Part shown: positions 12,026-23,673 of the stretch, in pieces
Layout of the letters: each line of letters opens with the position of its first letter
How positions within the stretch are numbered: the first letter of the stretch is position 1
Source of the DNA: Epiperipatus broadwayi
Lineage: Eukaryota > Onychophora > Udeonychophora > Euonychophora > Peripatidae
Assembly: GCA_028023455.1 (NCBI GenBank)
Contig: JAQFVV010000353.1
Span: forward strand, 372,001 to 436,000
Reading direction: 5' to 3'
DNA length: 64,000 nucleotides
Translations under genes and position numbers: made by a program
Notes under the pieces: generated by a model
Database searches by the model: none
The model's input: only the letters and a program-made list of their open reading frames with translations
Told to the model about the DNA's origin: nothing

Positions 12026-13979
12026 TGTGAGAGTACCACATGAGCCTCACTTAAAACAATTTGATTCTTTATGAATTTATCTGTGCCTATATGAAATTAA
12101 CAAATATAAATAACCTACACCTATCTTAAGCTTTTCATATATCAGCTATATACATAAACTAATTAAATATTAAAAGAATAATTCTAAAAATGAATTATTC
12201 TTAATTTATTTATATGCATACATAAATAAATGTTTCCAACTAATAGTATTTTTTTACTAACCAAAATTGACACTGACAAAGCCTTAAGTTAACATTGCAT
12301 TTTATCAGTTGAAACAAAGAAAATAAATGTTTGGAATTCATTACAAATTGTATATTTAAACAATAGAGAGTGTGAGCATGATTATGTGATAATGCTTTCA
12401 GAAATTAATCCAAGTATAAAAATGAACAAAAATTGTTATAATAACAATCTTCTATTTAGTTATCGAAGCAAACTATGTCATAAATTTAACTGTGTTTGAA
12501 TTTAGAACACATTTAAGAAAAAGAGAAGATTCACTATTTTAAAACTTGTTCAAGGAATTAATTTACTTACTTTTAATATTATCAAGAACTAAAAAAATAA
12601 TTATTTAAATTGACAAGGTTATAAGAGATATCAACATCTTCAAAATGAGTTTTCAAAATATATATTTAAGAAGACAAAAATTTACAAAGATGTTCTCTGG
12701 CTAGACAATTTAAGCCAAGGATTTCTGCTGATGTTTTAAACCTGAACATGTAAATTTATTCCTACTTAATGCCTAAAGTATAATCATCATAATTTCCAAT
12801 AAAAAAAACTGCCTTAGTAATGGACTATTTTAATGAAGAAAATGTTAAATATTTTACTATGCAAATATTTACAAGAATGAATATTTGGATTGCCTCTTCG
12901 AAGGATGATCAATGAATTTTATCTTTCAACATTCATCATCATTTTATTTTGACTAAGGAGGAATATAAAACCATTATTCTTGCTTGTCTTGGAATACTTC
13001 ATTGTGTACTTTAATAACTCTTAAACTTTATTTCCTTTGTGAATAAATTGTATTTACGTGGAAAAAATATTTCGTTTATCAAATTGATCTTAACAGGATA
13101 AATGGAGAACTGATAAGATGAACATTTTATTTTTATTTATTTAATAAAATCTAGATGTTGATATTTTGATATATGCTCTGATGAAAGCGACGGTTGACTA
13201 AGGTAAAAGTTTTTAAATTATTTCAATTTGGAAATAAGTTTTATTATATTCCAAATTGAACCTTTCTTGACAATTATCATAATTTCTTTTTAATCAATAA
13301 CATAATTAATATAGGAATACATTCTATTGTTATTCTAGTGTGAGTGGTTGTTAGCTGGTACAAACATAGAACACATACTGAATCATTTTAATGACACAAT
13401 ACATAGATTTATAATGTATGGTGGTATTATTTATTGACATATGATTTTAAATTATATATATGTAAATAATTACATTATGTGTTTTTTTGGATGTTAAATA
13501 GTTTATTATTGTATCATATATAAGCACAGATTATAATTCTAAATTTTAATATTTTTAATTATTTACGTGATAATATTTTTGTTCCAATTACTGATTAAAA
13601 TGTGTTAAACTTGATTTTAAAATTAAACAGGGCTCATTTGTTTATTTTATTTAGTCATTTTATAAAACCAATAATTATAAATATGCATACTCATGCATAT
13701 ATATGTTGAGTCAACTTAGTGATTTAATATTTATAAAAAAGTTATATATAGCTTATACTAAATTTATCATTACTATGGGATATTTGTGGAAATGCTGAAA
13801 AGAGTCAATTGTGATTTCTACTCTGAGCTCAAATTCCGAGAATAACGAGGTTATTAATAGAGGAGTGGATTGGATTATGTTTTAAATCACATCATCCATG
13901 CCATTCTATAAGAAGACTCAAAGTCCAAATATAGTTAGATGCAACTTTCTCGAGTCCTGAAAAGGATTGTCCCATTATA
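12026..13979 (+). repeat. 3' LTR of the gypsy-type element
   Basis: Matches 6908-8870 along its length with scattered substitutions and small indels, such as a 4-base gap near 12195. It ends CCCATTATA and lacks the terminal CA seen in the 5' copy, running straight into a TA tract. A clean target-site duplication cannot be read because both flanks are TA-rich. Confidence 0.9.
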
Positions 13980-15368
13980 ATATTATATATATATATATAT
14001 ATCAAGAAGTAAGGGTACAATATATATCATCCAAGTCAATGTCTGTCCATTTTTACTCACTAGTTCATTGAGCTTCTGTTTCCTTATGTCTGATTCTAAT
14101 GCATACAAACAATTTTTCTTTAAGTAGAGAAGGCAATCATAAATGATAACTAGCATGAGTTTGAATCCAATTACTTTCACATTATTTTAAGCATATAAAT
14201 GTATCCAATCTTTGAAAATAATAGGTACTTTCTCAGTACAAAATCACATGTCACTGACTTTATTTTCCCTTTTTATTGGTAATTATGTATAAAGAAATTT
14301 TCTTTTCACTGACAAAATTCAGATATATCCATATAAATAATAAATGCTAACTTTTTTTTCCATATTAAGAAAGTGAATTTTAGATTGCTTGATATTACAC
14401 ATAAGTTAAGTTGTATCAGTTTTGTGATATCCATTGATCTGAAATATGATATTCATATACATATAATTGGGGTTTGCATTCATCATGAATAAAGGGATGG
14501 AATTCTAGATTTTTGATTACAGAATATTTTTTTTTACAACCAACTTGCATATTTTGATGGTTTGTTTTACATTTTGCCATCTCCCTTGGAATTTCCTCAA
14601 TGAAGTGGCCCCAATTGAATGGGAAGATAATTAAAATTCTTATTCTTCCATAGTTTTTAAAATTAACCACTTAAACAATAAAATTTGATAAATTTGAAGA
14701 CAGATATAAAGATATCCATTTTAAGCAATGACAAAATTACAAGAACTCAAATTACAGAATCTCCATTCTATTTATAAGATACTCTTGATGATGATACTGT
14801 TGTCATGATAACTGTTGGAAATTGCTCAAATTTTACTTGATGATGTAAAAATTATTAATGAAAATGTGCATCCAATTAACAAGTTAAATGGAGATTTTTA
14901 TGCAGCTGAACTGTAAAAAAGTTTTAACCATTATTAGTAATGGATGAATATTAATAACATACATAATATTAACTAAAACATTTTACCCATTTTGCTGTGC
15001 ATATGATCATAGGGATGTTTGTTACTTGCAATTGGTGCAATTTTTGATTAATTGGACAGTTTCCATGGTTATTTAATATTTTCATATTTTCTCCAATTTA
15101 GTATTTTAAACATGATATTATAAATTATTTTTCCAGTTAAAGACTTTAAAATAATTAGATAATTTTATTTTATGTATATTACATTGTCATATATTGATAT
15201 CTCTATGGAATATTTTTTTTGTAATTTGTTAGATTTTGGGTTAATTTTTAATTTATAAATAGTAAAAATAAAATTGATTTTTAATAGTAATTTTAAAAAA
15301 GTTTGCAAATATATTAGTTAATAATACATAGATATAAATATAAATAGAAAGACAAATCTTCAAATTAA

Positions 15369-15370
<2 letters not shown>
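13980..15370. other. TA tract and AT-rich unannotated stretch
   Basis: A TA tract (about 13985-14003) abuts the LTR. Minus-strand frames at 13983-14180 and 14416-14670 are open but match no motif I recognise. I treat them as chance or decayed repeat. Confidence 0.4.

Positions 15371-15456
<86 letters not shown>
15371..15456. repeat. (TA)n microsatellite
   Basis: Two TA runs separated by a short ATTATTAA spacer make a self-complementary tract of about 86 bp. Confidence 0.9.
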
Positions 15457-15459
<3 letters not shown>

Positions 15460-16740
15460 CCAAATATTGAATAGAATAAATTGCTTTTAGTAAAATAACT
15501 CTTAAAAAAACATATAGAACTTATTTTGAATATTAGTTCTTTTTTCCTCCAAATTTCTTTGCTTGATTATTATAATTTTTTAAAAAGCATTCTCAAACAG
15601 CCAATGTTAAAAGTTTTTTTTCTCCTTATATTTAATGTTAATGTTATTGTGATATTTTAATGTATGAGTTTCGTTTGCTAAAAAAAAAAAACTGAAAAGA
15701 ATTTCTCTTATTCAGCTTCTTTTTATCCTTGATTGAGCATTGAATTATCTAGATATATATAAATATTACTTCTTTATATCTTTTTTCATTTATTTAATTT
15801 CCTTTTTTATTAAAAAGAAAAGGAAAACCTTATAACAGCTGCTTTTTAAGATGTAGTTTACAATTTATTGTAAAACTTTCAATTAAAATAAAACTATTAT
15901 GCAATATTAACAAATCATTTTTTTTAATTTAACCATTTTTGATCAATTTGATCATCATTATTATTATTATTACTATATTTTTAAAATTACGAAAATATAT
16001 TTTAAATAAATATATTTTTGTTTACTTATTTTATTTGTCTAAAAAAAATTTAAAGTAAAATCAATAATTTAATGATATATTTAATTTCAAATATAAAATA
16101 AACTTAATTATTTAAAAGAGTGTTTTCAAACTTGATGTGAAGCAGAAAATTTTTGGATCAATTCCATCCAAGGAGAATACTAATTTTAGGCACCTGAGGT
16201 GGTGGAAATATTGTACTCTGTTGTACCTTAATTTGATCTTACAATATTTGTTCGGAACTTTTGGGGGTTTTTTACTTTTAAAACTCCTGAATGAAAAGAA
16301 AAAACTTCAGTTTAGTAGATAATGTGAAACTTTTATGCTTTTTGTTTTATTGATTGAATACCACTTGAAGATAACCTTTATAAGTAAAAATAAATTCCTA
16401 CCTTTAACATAGATCTAAGATCTTAATATAAAAGAAAATTTATACTTAGGCTATAAAAAATGGTCAGTGCTTTTCAAAATAGTTTAATAATAAATTTTAA
16501 AACTTCAAAGTTCTACTATACAAGTTAAAAAAAAGTTTTACAATGTAAATCACGTAATAACTTGATCTTTCTTATTGCATTGCCAAATTCATATAATATT
16601 AATATTAAATCACATGATAATAGCCAAGCTCATGTACATCATAAATCTTCAATTTGTTTTCATGGCAATCTCTATAATCAAATTTATTTTGGACATAGTA
16701 ATATGTAATCATGGGGTTTGAATATTTTACAAATTATTAT
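15457..16740. other. AT-rich unannotated stretch
   Basis: No coding motif, RNA gene or repeat copy seen. The frame at 16137-16322 has no recognisable features. Confidence 0.4.
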
Positions 16741-16744
16741 TAAT

Positions 16745-17110
16745 ATACATTATATTTGCCTGTTTAATGGAATTTATATAAATTACTAGGAATTTAAAAA
16801 TCTCAATCTGTTGAAGTTTAACTGTCAAATTACTTACCTTCATTAAAATCTTAGATCAGAGTAAAAGGTATCAATCTATCTTTTATTTATAGAAATTGCC
16901 TTGTCAATAGATAGAAGACTTATGATATAAATAAGCTTAACTGATATCATATGATATGCATTTATCAACCTTTTAACTTTGTGCTAAATCATTTTTATTA
17001 TGTAAATAATAATTACTGGCAGTGGAATTTGAAAGTTTAAAAAATGTTTATTATTAATCTATATTCAAACAGTTTTATATTTGCCTGTTTAATGGGGTGT
17101 ATTTAAACCT
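16745..17110 (+). repeat. Dispersed repeat, copies also at 21530-21790
   Basis: ATATTTGCCTGTTTAATGG occurs at about 16753 and 17081, and a close form at about 21725. The stretch 16875-17080 aligns by eye with 21525-21720 in the same orientation, sharing phrases such as TTTTATTTATAGAA and ATGATATGCATTT. These look like old direct copies of one noncoding repeat. The class is unknown. Confidence 0.5.
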
Positions 17111-17111
17111 C

Positions 17112-17285
17112 AAAAAGTAAAAAATATTTGGTGCTGTTGTAGTACATGCTCAACACCATTTTGGATTTTAAAACCCACCCAAAATCTCCACTGACACATC
17201 CATGTGATAAATGATGTGGCAGCTGGGGTTTTGGGTGGGTTTTAAAATTCAAAATGGTGCCGAGTGCATATTACACCAGCCTTGA
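17112..17285. repeat. Small inverted-repeat element
   Basis: CACCATTTTGGATTTTAAAA and CCCACCCAAAA on the left are mirrored on the right by TTTTGGGTGGG and TTTAAAATTCAAAATGGTG. Arms are about 55-60 bp with a loop near 17195-17215. The left arm alone recurs inverted at 20518-20605. No coding capacity. Confidence 0.75.
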
Positions 17286-17639
17286 ATTTACAGTACTTAA
17301 ACAGAAAAAATAAAGGAAAAAAAAAATTGGAAAAAATATTAATTAATAAAGTGATCAGACCAAACTTACAAATTTCAAATACTTAAAGATTATAAGTTGT
17401 AAAATTATACTATACATCAAAATATTATAACTTATAAAATATGAATGTTAATAAATAATGCCAATGCAAAGTGTGATAGTTTGCAGGGAGGGGAGATGAT
17501 GTTTTTGCCAATGGTTTGTGCTGGCATACATGGGGAAGGGTTTTTAAAATACAAATAGTACTATATGCCAAAAGATTATAACTTATAAAATATGAATGTT
17601 AATAAATATGATGGTTTATGAAATAAACATGTTATTTTT

Positions 17640-18240
17640 ACTACCTTATAATTTCTAAAACATGAATTTAAAAATCAAAAGGCAATTTACATTTGTGATA
17701 ACCCTATGAAAGAAATCAAAAGGCAATTTATACTTTCTACTTTTAAAAAATAAAACTCATGATTTTCAACAATATTTACAGTTAATAATATATATAAACC
17801 TATGAAATAAAGCATATTATTCTTACAAATAATAGGATTTTAGTTTTTTCTTACCAGAAATTCTTGATTCGCTTCTGTTGATCACTTGAAATCCATAGGG
17901 CTCTAGAAATCAGTTTGCTTCATTTTTCACATGTCATTACAAAATCGCCATTATTTCACATTTAAGAAAAAAAACAATTTTTAGTGATAATTATAAAACA
18001 AAAATGCTATTTTCATACAGTTATACTTTATCAAATCACCTGTTTAAATACTTTGCATTAACATATGTTATTGCAATTTACATAAATCTTTCAAAAATCA
18101 AAATGAAATTTACATTTTCTATAAGCCTAAGAAAGAAATGAAAAAACAATTTATGTTTTCTACTTTTAAAAAATAAAAGTCCTGATTTTCAACAGTATTT
18201 CATCAAGTATCAAAAAATAAAACTATTTAACTTACTTTTT
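17640..18240 (+). repeat. Two direct copies of a ~110-bp repeat
   Basis: 17670-17790 and 18090-18200 share the order: AAATCAAAA..AATTTACA, then CTACTTTTAAAAAATAAAA, then GATTTTCAACA. A third copy lies inverted at about 20305-20400. With the inverted arm at 20518 this makes a large inverted architecture around 17.1-20.6 kb. Confidence 0.6.
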
Positions 18241-18330
18241 ATTAGTATTTAAAAAATAAAAAAAATAAATGTCATCAATATTTAAAAAATAAAAGATTTT
18301 TAACAGTTTTTTGACCCACTTATACTTCAA

Positions 18331-18552
18331 ATGACAAAGAAATGTCTTTTGGCCAATTTGCCTCCTGGTGAATTTTTCTGTAAGCATTATATGTTAAATG
18401 CATGTAAAATGGTATACTTTATTATAATAATTTTTTTTCTTGAAAAAAGCATGAAATTTAAAATTCCTGCTCTTACAATAGACATAAGCCATGCCCTGAC
18501 ATGTTCAACCATTGTGTGTTGCCAAGGCTTTAAAACATTCAGCATTTTATGA
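18331..18552 (+). other. Unrecognised 73-residue ORF beside a shared repeat
   Basis: The frame opens with MTKKCLLANLPPGEFF and includes a hydrophobic stretch around residues 29-37. No known domain is recognised. It sits just upstream of a segment shared with the DNA-transposon remnant at 52.5-53.7 kb, so it may be a decayed piece of that family. It may equally be chance. Confidence 0.2.
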
Positions 18553-18627
18553 CATTGACGTTTCCAATGATGCAAAAACATGTTTATTTGTGAACATGGT
18601 TTTAGATTTTAAAAAAAAAAAAATTTA

Positions 18628-19165
18628 CACTATATTTATTAGATATCAACAAATATAAATTATTAATAACTTATTTTGACTTGAAATACTTTATTTTCAA
18701 AAATATAACATTATATTAGCAGCTAACATAAATACGACCTGAAGCAAATTTGGAGATTTGCTATGACATAAAGAATCTACTTATATTTATGAGGAAGAAA
18801 ATAATTGCAATTTTGCAATAAATATTTAAAAAATGTAAACTTTTAAAACATAATTCATTAGATATTAGAGAAATAAATAATTGTTTGTTCAAGTTTTTAA
18901 AAATATTCAGAAACAAAGAAGATTTTGTTGATTTTATAAACTGACAAAAATCTTTCTAGAAACGAATGATGTATAATGTCTTTGTTTTCATTATGGTCTC
19001 ATTTTTTTAATATTTTCAGAAATAAAATGTAAACATTTAAAATTTATTTCAGTAGTAAACAATAATATCTATCAAAGGAAGTCAAATTTGTTATTTTCTA
19101 ATAAATAATAATCATTTTATCATATAAATTACGTTGATATGTGAGACAAAGAAAAACATCAGAAT
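18628..19165 (+). repeat. Dispersed repeat shared with 52614-53145
   Basis: The segment starting CACTATATTTATTAGATATC and ending GTGAGACAAAGAAAAACATC aligns with 52614-53145 in the same orientation. Long matching runs include ATTATTAATAACTTATTTTG and ATAACATTATATTAGCAGCT. At 52 kb the match lies inside terminal inverted repeats, so this copy is probably an internal fragment of that transposon. No inverted ends were found here. Confidence 0.75.
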
Positions 19166-19607
19166 AGCGAAGTACAAAATGGTTAAGTTAAAAATATTAA
19201 ACTCAATTTTACATGTTGTTACAAAATTGCCATTTAAAGAATCAGTTTTTAATTCATTTAAGAGGGTGCCAGGGTCTTGATTTCATTGCATGTCATAGAT
19301 TCAGAGTAACTAACTAGATTATAATAATTTAGAATTTTCACTTTTTTTCTTTGCTTTTATATAAAATTTCCCCAGGCTTAACTATTAAACATGCATATTG
19401 GCAAAGGTAATTTGTATATTTCTCTAAACTTGATAATAAAATCTATAAACTAAAATTAAGAACATATAATAAAAGGTTTATTTTAATGATAATTATCATG
19501 CCACAGAGAAAGGAACTAAGTATGAAAAGTTTAAGAACATAACTGTAAATGTGTCTACAAGTCCTGCAAAGTACCTAATTTTGATGACAAATGTTAAAAA
19601 GAATGTA

Positions 19608-20291
19608 CAAATTGCTTAATAAAGTTATATCTGACTGTATATATATATATGTGTGTGTAAAGTTATATCTGACTGTATATATATATATGTGTGTGTGTGT
19701 TAGTGTTTTTTTATTCTACATAGACTTATCAGGTAGGGGTGAGTTCATAGTAAGAGGGACAGAGCCCCCCCACATAAAGAACTACTTACATTAAGTCATA
19801 ATTTCACATTTGCATGCTTTACTGATTCTGTATACTTGAGGGTAGTTTAAAATGCAGGGGGAGGTATTAGCTCCTTATATAAAATGTTAAAATCATTTAA
19901 AAGGATTGCATACAATTAGAAACTCCTTGTACGCTATGGTAATTGCAGTCAATAGGGGGCTCCCTCTTACTATGTCTTTTAACAACTACCGTAACTTACA
20001 AGGAGTTTCGAATTGTATGCAATCCTTTTAAACTATTTTAACATGTCTTTCTTATTGGAGGATTGTGCTCCCAACTCCCCCACCCCCTGCATTTTAAACT
20101 TCCCTCAAGTGCAGTATATCAATAAAACATGTAAATCTGAAAGTATAAATGAATATAAGTAGTTTTTTATGTGGGGAACAGAGGCCCCCCCATACCCCTT
20201 ACTCTGAGCTCTTCCCTACCCACTGAGTTTGTGCAGAATAAAAAACACTAACATATACATATACAATCATTAAACCTTATTAAGCAACTTG
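19608..20291. mobile_element. TA-flanked foldback element, 684 bp
   Basis: The left end CAAATTGCTTAATAAAGTT and the reverse complement of the right end, CAAGTTGCTTAATAAGGTT, are near-identical terminal inverted repeats. Each is bordered by TA (19606-19607 and 20292-20293), as in Tc1/mariner-type insertion. The inverted similarity continues for about 300 bp per arm: TAGTGTTTTTTTATTCT mirrors AGAATAAAAAACACTA, and GCAGGGGGAG mirrors CCCCCACCCCCTGC. The innermost arms around GATTGCATACAATT meet near 19950. A 38-bp unit with (TA)n(TG)n is duplicated in the left arm only (19622-19700). No transposase frame; non-autonomous. Confidence 0.8.
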
Positions 20292-20304
20292 TAGTGACAA
20301 AGAC

Positions 20305-20605
20305 AAAATCACAACTTTTATTTTTTAAAAGTAGAAAATGTAAATTGCCTTTTGATTTCTTAACTTTAAATATTGCTGAAAATTAGGATTTTTATTTTTA
20401 AATACTGGATGACAATTGTGAAATTTGCATTTTGATTTTTTAATTAATGATGAAATTTGTGATTTTGTAACTACCATTTTTTGAAACCACATGTTGATAA
20501 TCAATGTCATTTATCACTTGGATATGTCAGTGTAGTTTTTGGGTGGGTTTTAAAATTCAAAATGGCATTGAGAGCATATACATCAGCACCAAATATTTTA
20601 ATCTT
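20305..20605 (-). repeat. Inverted partners of the 17.1-17.8 kb repeats
   Basis: 20305-20400 is the reverse complement of the 17670-17790 repeat. 20518-20605 is the reverse complement of the left arm of the 17112 element, from GTGTAGTTTTTGGGTGGG to CAGCACCAAATATTTT. The order is mirrored, so 17.1-20.6 kb is one large imperfect inverted structure with a shortened right side. Confidence 0.65.
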
Positions 20606-21520
20606 TTACAGCCCAAGTGTCAACTTTCTTGTTTATATTAACTATTTCTTATCTAGTGTCCATTGTGTTACTCATCTGAAGGATTTGAAACATTATGATA
20701 ATTTGCTTTTGCCTCGATTTTTCTTTGCTATTTTGAGATTATCTACAATATTAGTCTGCCAGTTTGCACTTTTTTATGTAAAAATTGAAATTAAAATTAT
20801 TAATTTAAAAAAATCTGATGATATCAGTATCATATAGATAGCTTACAAATATCATGCAAATTTACTAACTCAAGAAATAGTTGACCGTGCGTGCCTTGAT
20901 TAGCTTTATTATAAAACAAAGAAACTGGTAACACTATTGATATAGATTAAATTGTCCTCAATCTCTTGAGATTGTTTTTCAAGTATTTTGGAAATAAAAA
21001 TTATAATTTTTAGTAATTTATCGATTTATGTCTATTTATGCAACCTATTTTTAAAATATTTATTTTAACCAAAAATACATCTGATTACAATTAAATTTTA
21101 TTTGAAAATATTTGTTTTTAAAAAGAATCATAAATACTGCTAAGGATTTATTTGTGTGAAATTTTAATAATAGTAAGTCTAATTTAGAATTTGAAAACAT
21201 ATTTTCATTATTTTATAATTTTCATTTTAAAAAATAGAATTTAAATAAGAAATATTTTGCTCAATATTTGCTATGAATAGATAAGGTTACAATTCAATAT
21301 AAAAAGAGTCATTGCTGTTGTTGTGTATTTATTTATTTTAGTAATTTCTTTTTCTATTTTACAAAATTCTAATATTAACCTTTACAATGTATTTGTGGTA
21401 AATAATGTCAAGATTATCAATAAATGATGTAAAAATAAAGGTTTAAATGTTAAAATAAAATGTTACAAATGTGACTGAAACAACCACTACAACTTTTATT
21501 AAAAGAGAGGGAGGAGGGTT
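20606..21520. other. AT-rich unannotated stretch
   Basis: No recognised repeat, RNA or coding motif. The frame at 20481-20837 overlaps the inverted repeat copy and is not credible as a gene. Confidence 0.4.
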
Positions 21521-21524
21521 AGAG

Positions 21525-21795
21525 TATTCACCTTTTATTTATAGAAGTTGTCTTGACAACAGGTTAAATATTTATGAAATAAACAAACTTGGCTTTTATC
21601 ATGTGATATGCATTTGTGAGCTATCTAACTTTGTAAAAAATCAGTTTATTATGAAAATAATAGTGAATATCAGAAGGTTTTTAAAGTTTTAAAAATTATT
21701 ATTATTAATCTACTTTAACGTTATATTTGCTTGATTAATGGTGTTTATTTAAACTTCTAGGAATTTAAAAATTTCAATCAATTACAATCCAAGTA
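21525..21795 (+). repeat. Second location of the 16.7-17.1 kb repeat
   Basis: Aligned by eye with 16875-17080 and then with the 16753 unit (TTGCTTGATTAATGG, then CTAGGAATTTAAAAATTTCAATC). A similar phrase, GCTTTTGCTTGATTAATGG, also occurs in the 61-kb tandem repeat. Confidence 0.5.
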
Positions 21796-21939
21796 AAGGA
21801 CATTTTTGTCTATAATTGTATTAATAAAACTCCATAAGCAATTAAACCAATTTGCAGTATTCTGAATGTTTAAAATATTTGTATTTACAACACTTTATTT
21901 AAATATATCATATCTTTTTAATCTTACAAAGAAATAGTC

Positions 21940-22160
21940 ATATGTCACATGACCTAATTTAACAAGCTTGTATTACAAATGTTATATGTAGAGCTGAAAA
22001 TAAGCTCTTAACAAGCTTTGCTGAATATCCCAACTCCAGACCAGTGCTTTCATGTGCTAGCACTTTACTGAGGAAACCAGTAGCAGAAATTGATCTGGCA
22101 TTGGTGATATTCATCAAAGCTTGTTAAGAGCTTATTTGCGAGCTCTACATATAACTTTTA
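21940..22160. repeat. Fragment of the 37.8/63.5-kb repeat family with hairpin ends
   Basis: CACATGACCTAATTTAACAA followed by AGCTTGTATTACAAATG matches the starts of the units at 37.8 and 63.5 kb. The block AACTCCAGACCAGTGCTTTC and the CACTTTACTGAGG phrase resemble the 37.95-kb core. GTTATATGTAGAGCT and AAGCTCTTAACAAGCTTTG are mirrored at 22110-22157, making a hairpin of about 40-bp arms. Confidence 0.65.
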
Positions 22161-22925
22161 ATCTTGTTTAAAGTATATTTACATATGTATTATGAATGTT
22201 AGAAATAATAAATTAATTGCATAATTTATTTATTTATAATATAGCTACTCAAACATAAACTAAATACACCAGTACCTACCTATACATAGTGAATCATTTT
22301 TATTTGGATTAATGACCAATAATCATCATTATTTAATCTAAAAGCATTGCTTTATAGTTATTCCAAGAATAAAATCACTTGACAGTTGTCAACAATATAA
22401 AATATTTTTTGGCCTGTCAGAAATGATATTGGAGTTATAATGCTAATACTTAACTGAATGCTATATCCTGAGTTAACATTTCAAGTCATTACAGAAAGCT
22501 TGTACATCCTTAATTTATCTTTATCACCAATATATTATAATCTACACCAATTTTTTTGGGATTATAGGTTTAAAAGTAACACATTTGATATCATGAGTGA
22601 TTCAATTCCTTTTAGAAAGTAATAGAAAGCAGAAAATAACATTTGAGCAGTAATATCATCAGAATTGTATTAGTTTTTCATCTATTCTGCTCATAAATCA
22701 TGAAAGTGTTTTTATTTTTTGAAAAAATCTACGCAATTTAATTTATTTTACAGAAAGTATGCAAACTGTAAGAGAAATATAAATTCATATTACTACAGTC
22801 AAAAAAAAATTTTTTTTAACTCACTTTTTTATTAAATCTCTCAGAAAAATCTCCCATTTCCAATATGTTATATTCTTTATTCCATCTTCTAGTTTATTAA
22901 TTTTTAAAAAATTATTTTACTTCTC

Positions 22926-23036
22926 CATTTTTTTTAAGTGTCATAGCATCGGCCGGGACGCGAACCCGCAACCCAGGCAACTGCCTGCAAGTGCAAGGCA
23001 GTTGCGCTGACCTCTCGACCACCTGTCTGCTCTGAA
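22926..23036 (-). mobile_element. tRNA-derived SINE
   Basis: On the minus strand it reads GCAGACAGGTGGTCGAGAGG as a tRNA-like 5' end with box A, then a long CTGCC/GGCAG hairpin, and GGGTTCGCGTCCCGG as a clear box B/T-arm. It ends in an A-run tail (CTTAAAAAAAATGG). The enlarged anticodon-type stem and loop and the tail favour a SINE over a working tRNA gene. It is a clear GC-rich spot in AT-rich DNA. The overlapping frame at 22912-23199 is not a gene. Confidence 0.7.
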
Positions 23037-23402
23037 ACTTTGGTATAATGTGATGGATAGTTCCAAATATCCATTTCAAAAAGCGTATTTGTATAACAAC
23101 AAATTCATTACTTTCAACACAACAATTCATTATTTTTTTCTTTACATTTATATATTTGTAACTAACAAATACAAAAAATCTAATCGTCATCATCACCATA
23201 ATTATAACACAAAGTCATTTACTCGATCATGCTAAGTGTGGTCTATAGCAGTGATAGATTATCATATTCTGAAACACTTCTGATACTTAAACTTCTTATA
23301 AATTCCTAGGCTGAAATATTGACCCACTTTGTGCTCAAGATCTATAAATCCTGATTCTGTTTTTTCTGATATTTGAACTTTTGATGACCTCTTGGGCAAC
23401 AA

Positions 23403-23504
<102 letters not shown>

Positions 23505-23578
23505 GTTTTATCAATAAAATGAAGCAGTTTCCCACTTTCTTACCTTAATGTATTAATCATAATTTCTGTTTAAATGTA

Positions 23579-23673
23579 GTCAAGCATTGGTGGCCTAGTG
23601 GTTAGCATAGTTGTTTTCCAAAAAGCTGGCCCGGTTTTGCATCGCGGTCAACACACTTGACATATGAAAAAAA
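23579..23673 (+). mobile_element. tRNA-derived SINE, short
   Basis: TCAAGCATTGGTGGCCTAGT starts the copy, with GGCCTAGTGGTTAGCATAG as box A. A decayed box B follows (CCCGGTTTTGCATCG). The tail is TTGACATATGAAA plus an A-run. The same family is seen at 26663. About 95 bp, essentially a tRNA head with a tail. Confidence 0.8.

Larger units (their letters stand above)
6908..13979 (+). mobile_element. Ty3/gypsy-type LTR retrotransposon, internally deleted
   Basis: A complete LTR-to-LTR structure of about 7.07 kb: 5' LTR, primer-binding site, broken gag-like region, integrase remnants, purine tract and 3' LTR. The internal region is only about 3.15 kb. No protease, reverse transcriptase or RNase H motif was recognised, so the copy cannot be autonomous. 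The GPY-type integrase C-terminus on the plus strand sets the orientation and supports Ty3/gypsy. The LTRs differ at a few positions per hundred by eye, so insertion was moderately recent. A diverged solo LTR of the same family lies at about 41.9-45.7 kb. Confidence 0.9.

Noticed and set aside
14416-14670. Minus-strand ORF of 84 residues as a gene
   Set aside because: It has no recognisable motif, no neighbouring exon and no repeat match that would identify it.
20481-20837. 118-residue ORF as a host gene
   Set aside because: Its start lies in an inverted repeat copy and it shows no domain; composition fits chance in AT-rich DNA.
22943-23033. Functional tRNA gene on the minus strand
   Set aside because: Box B is good, but the anticodon-type stem and loop are oversized and an A-tail follows, as in SINEs.
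22912-23199. Minus-strand ORF of 95 residues
   Set aside because: It runs through a tRNA-derived SINE; the GC-rich part is the tRNA-like sequence.
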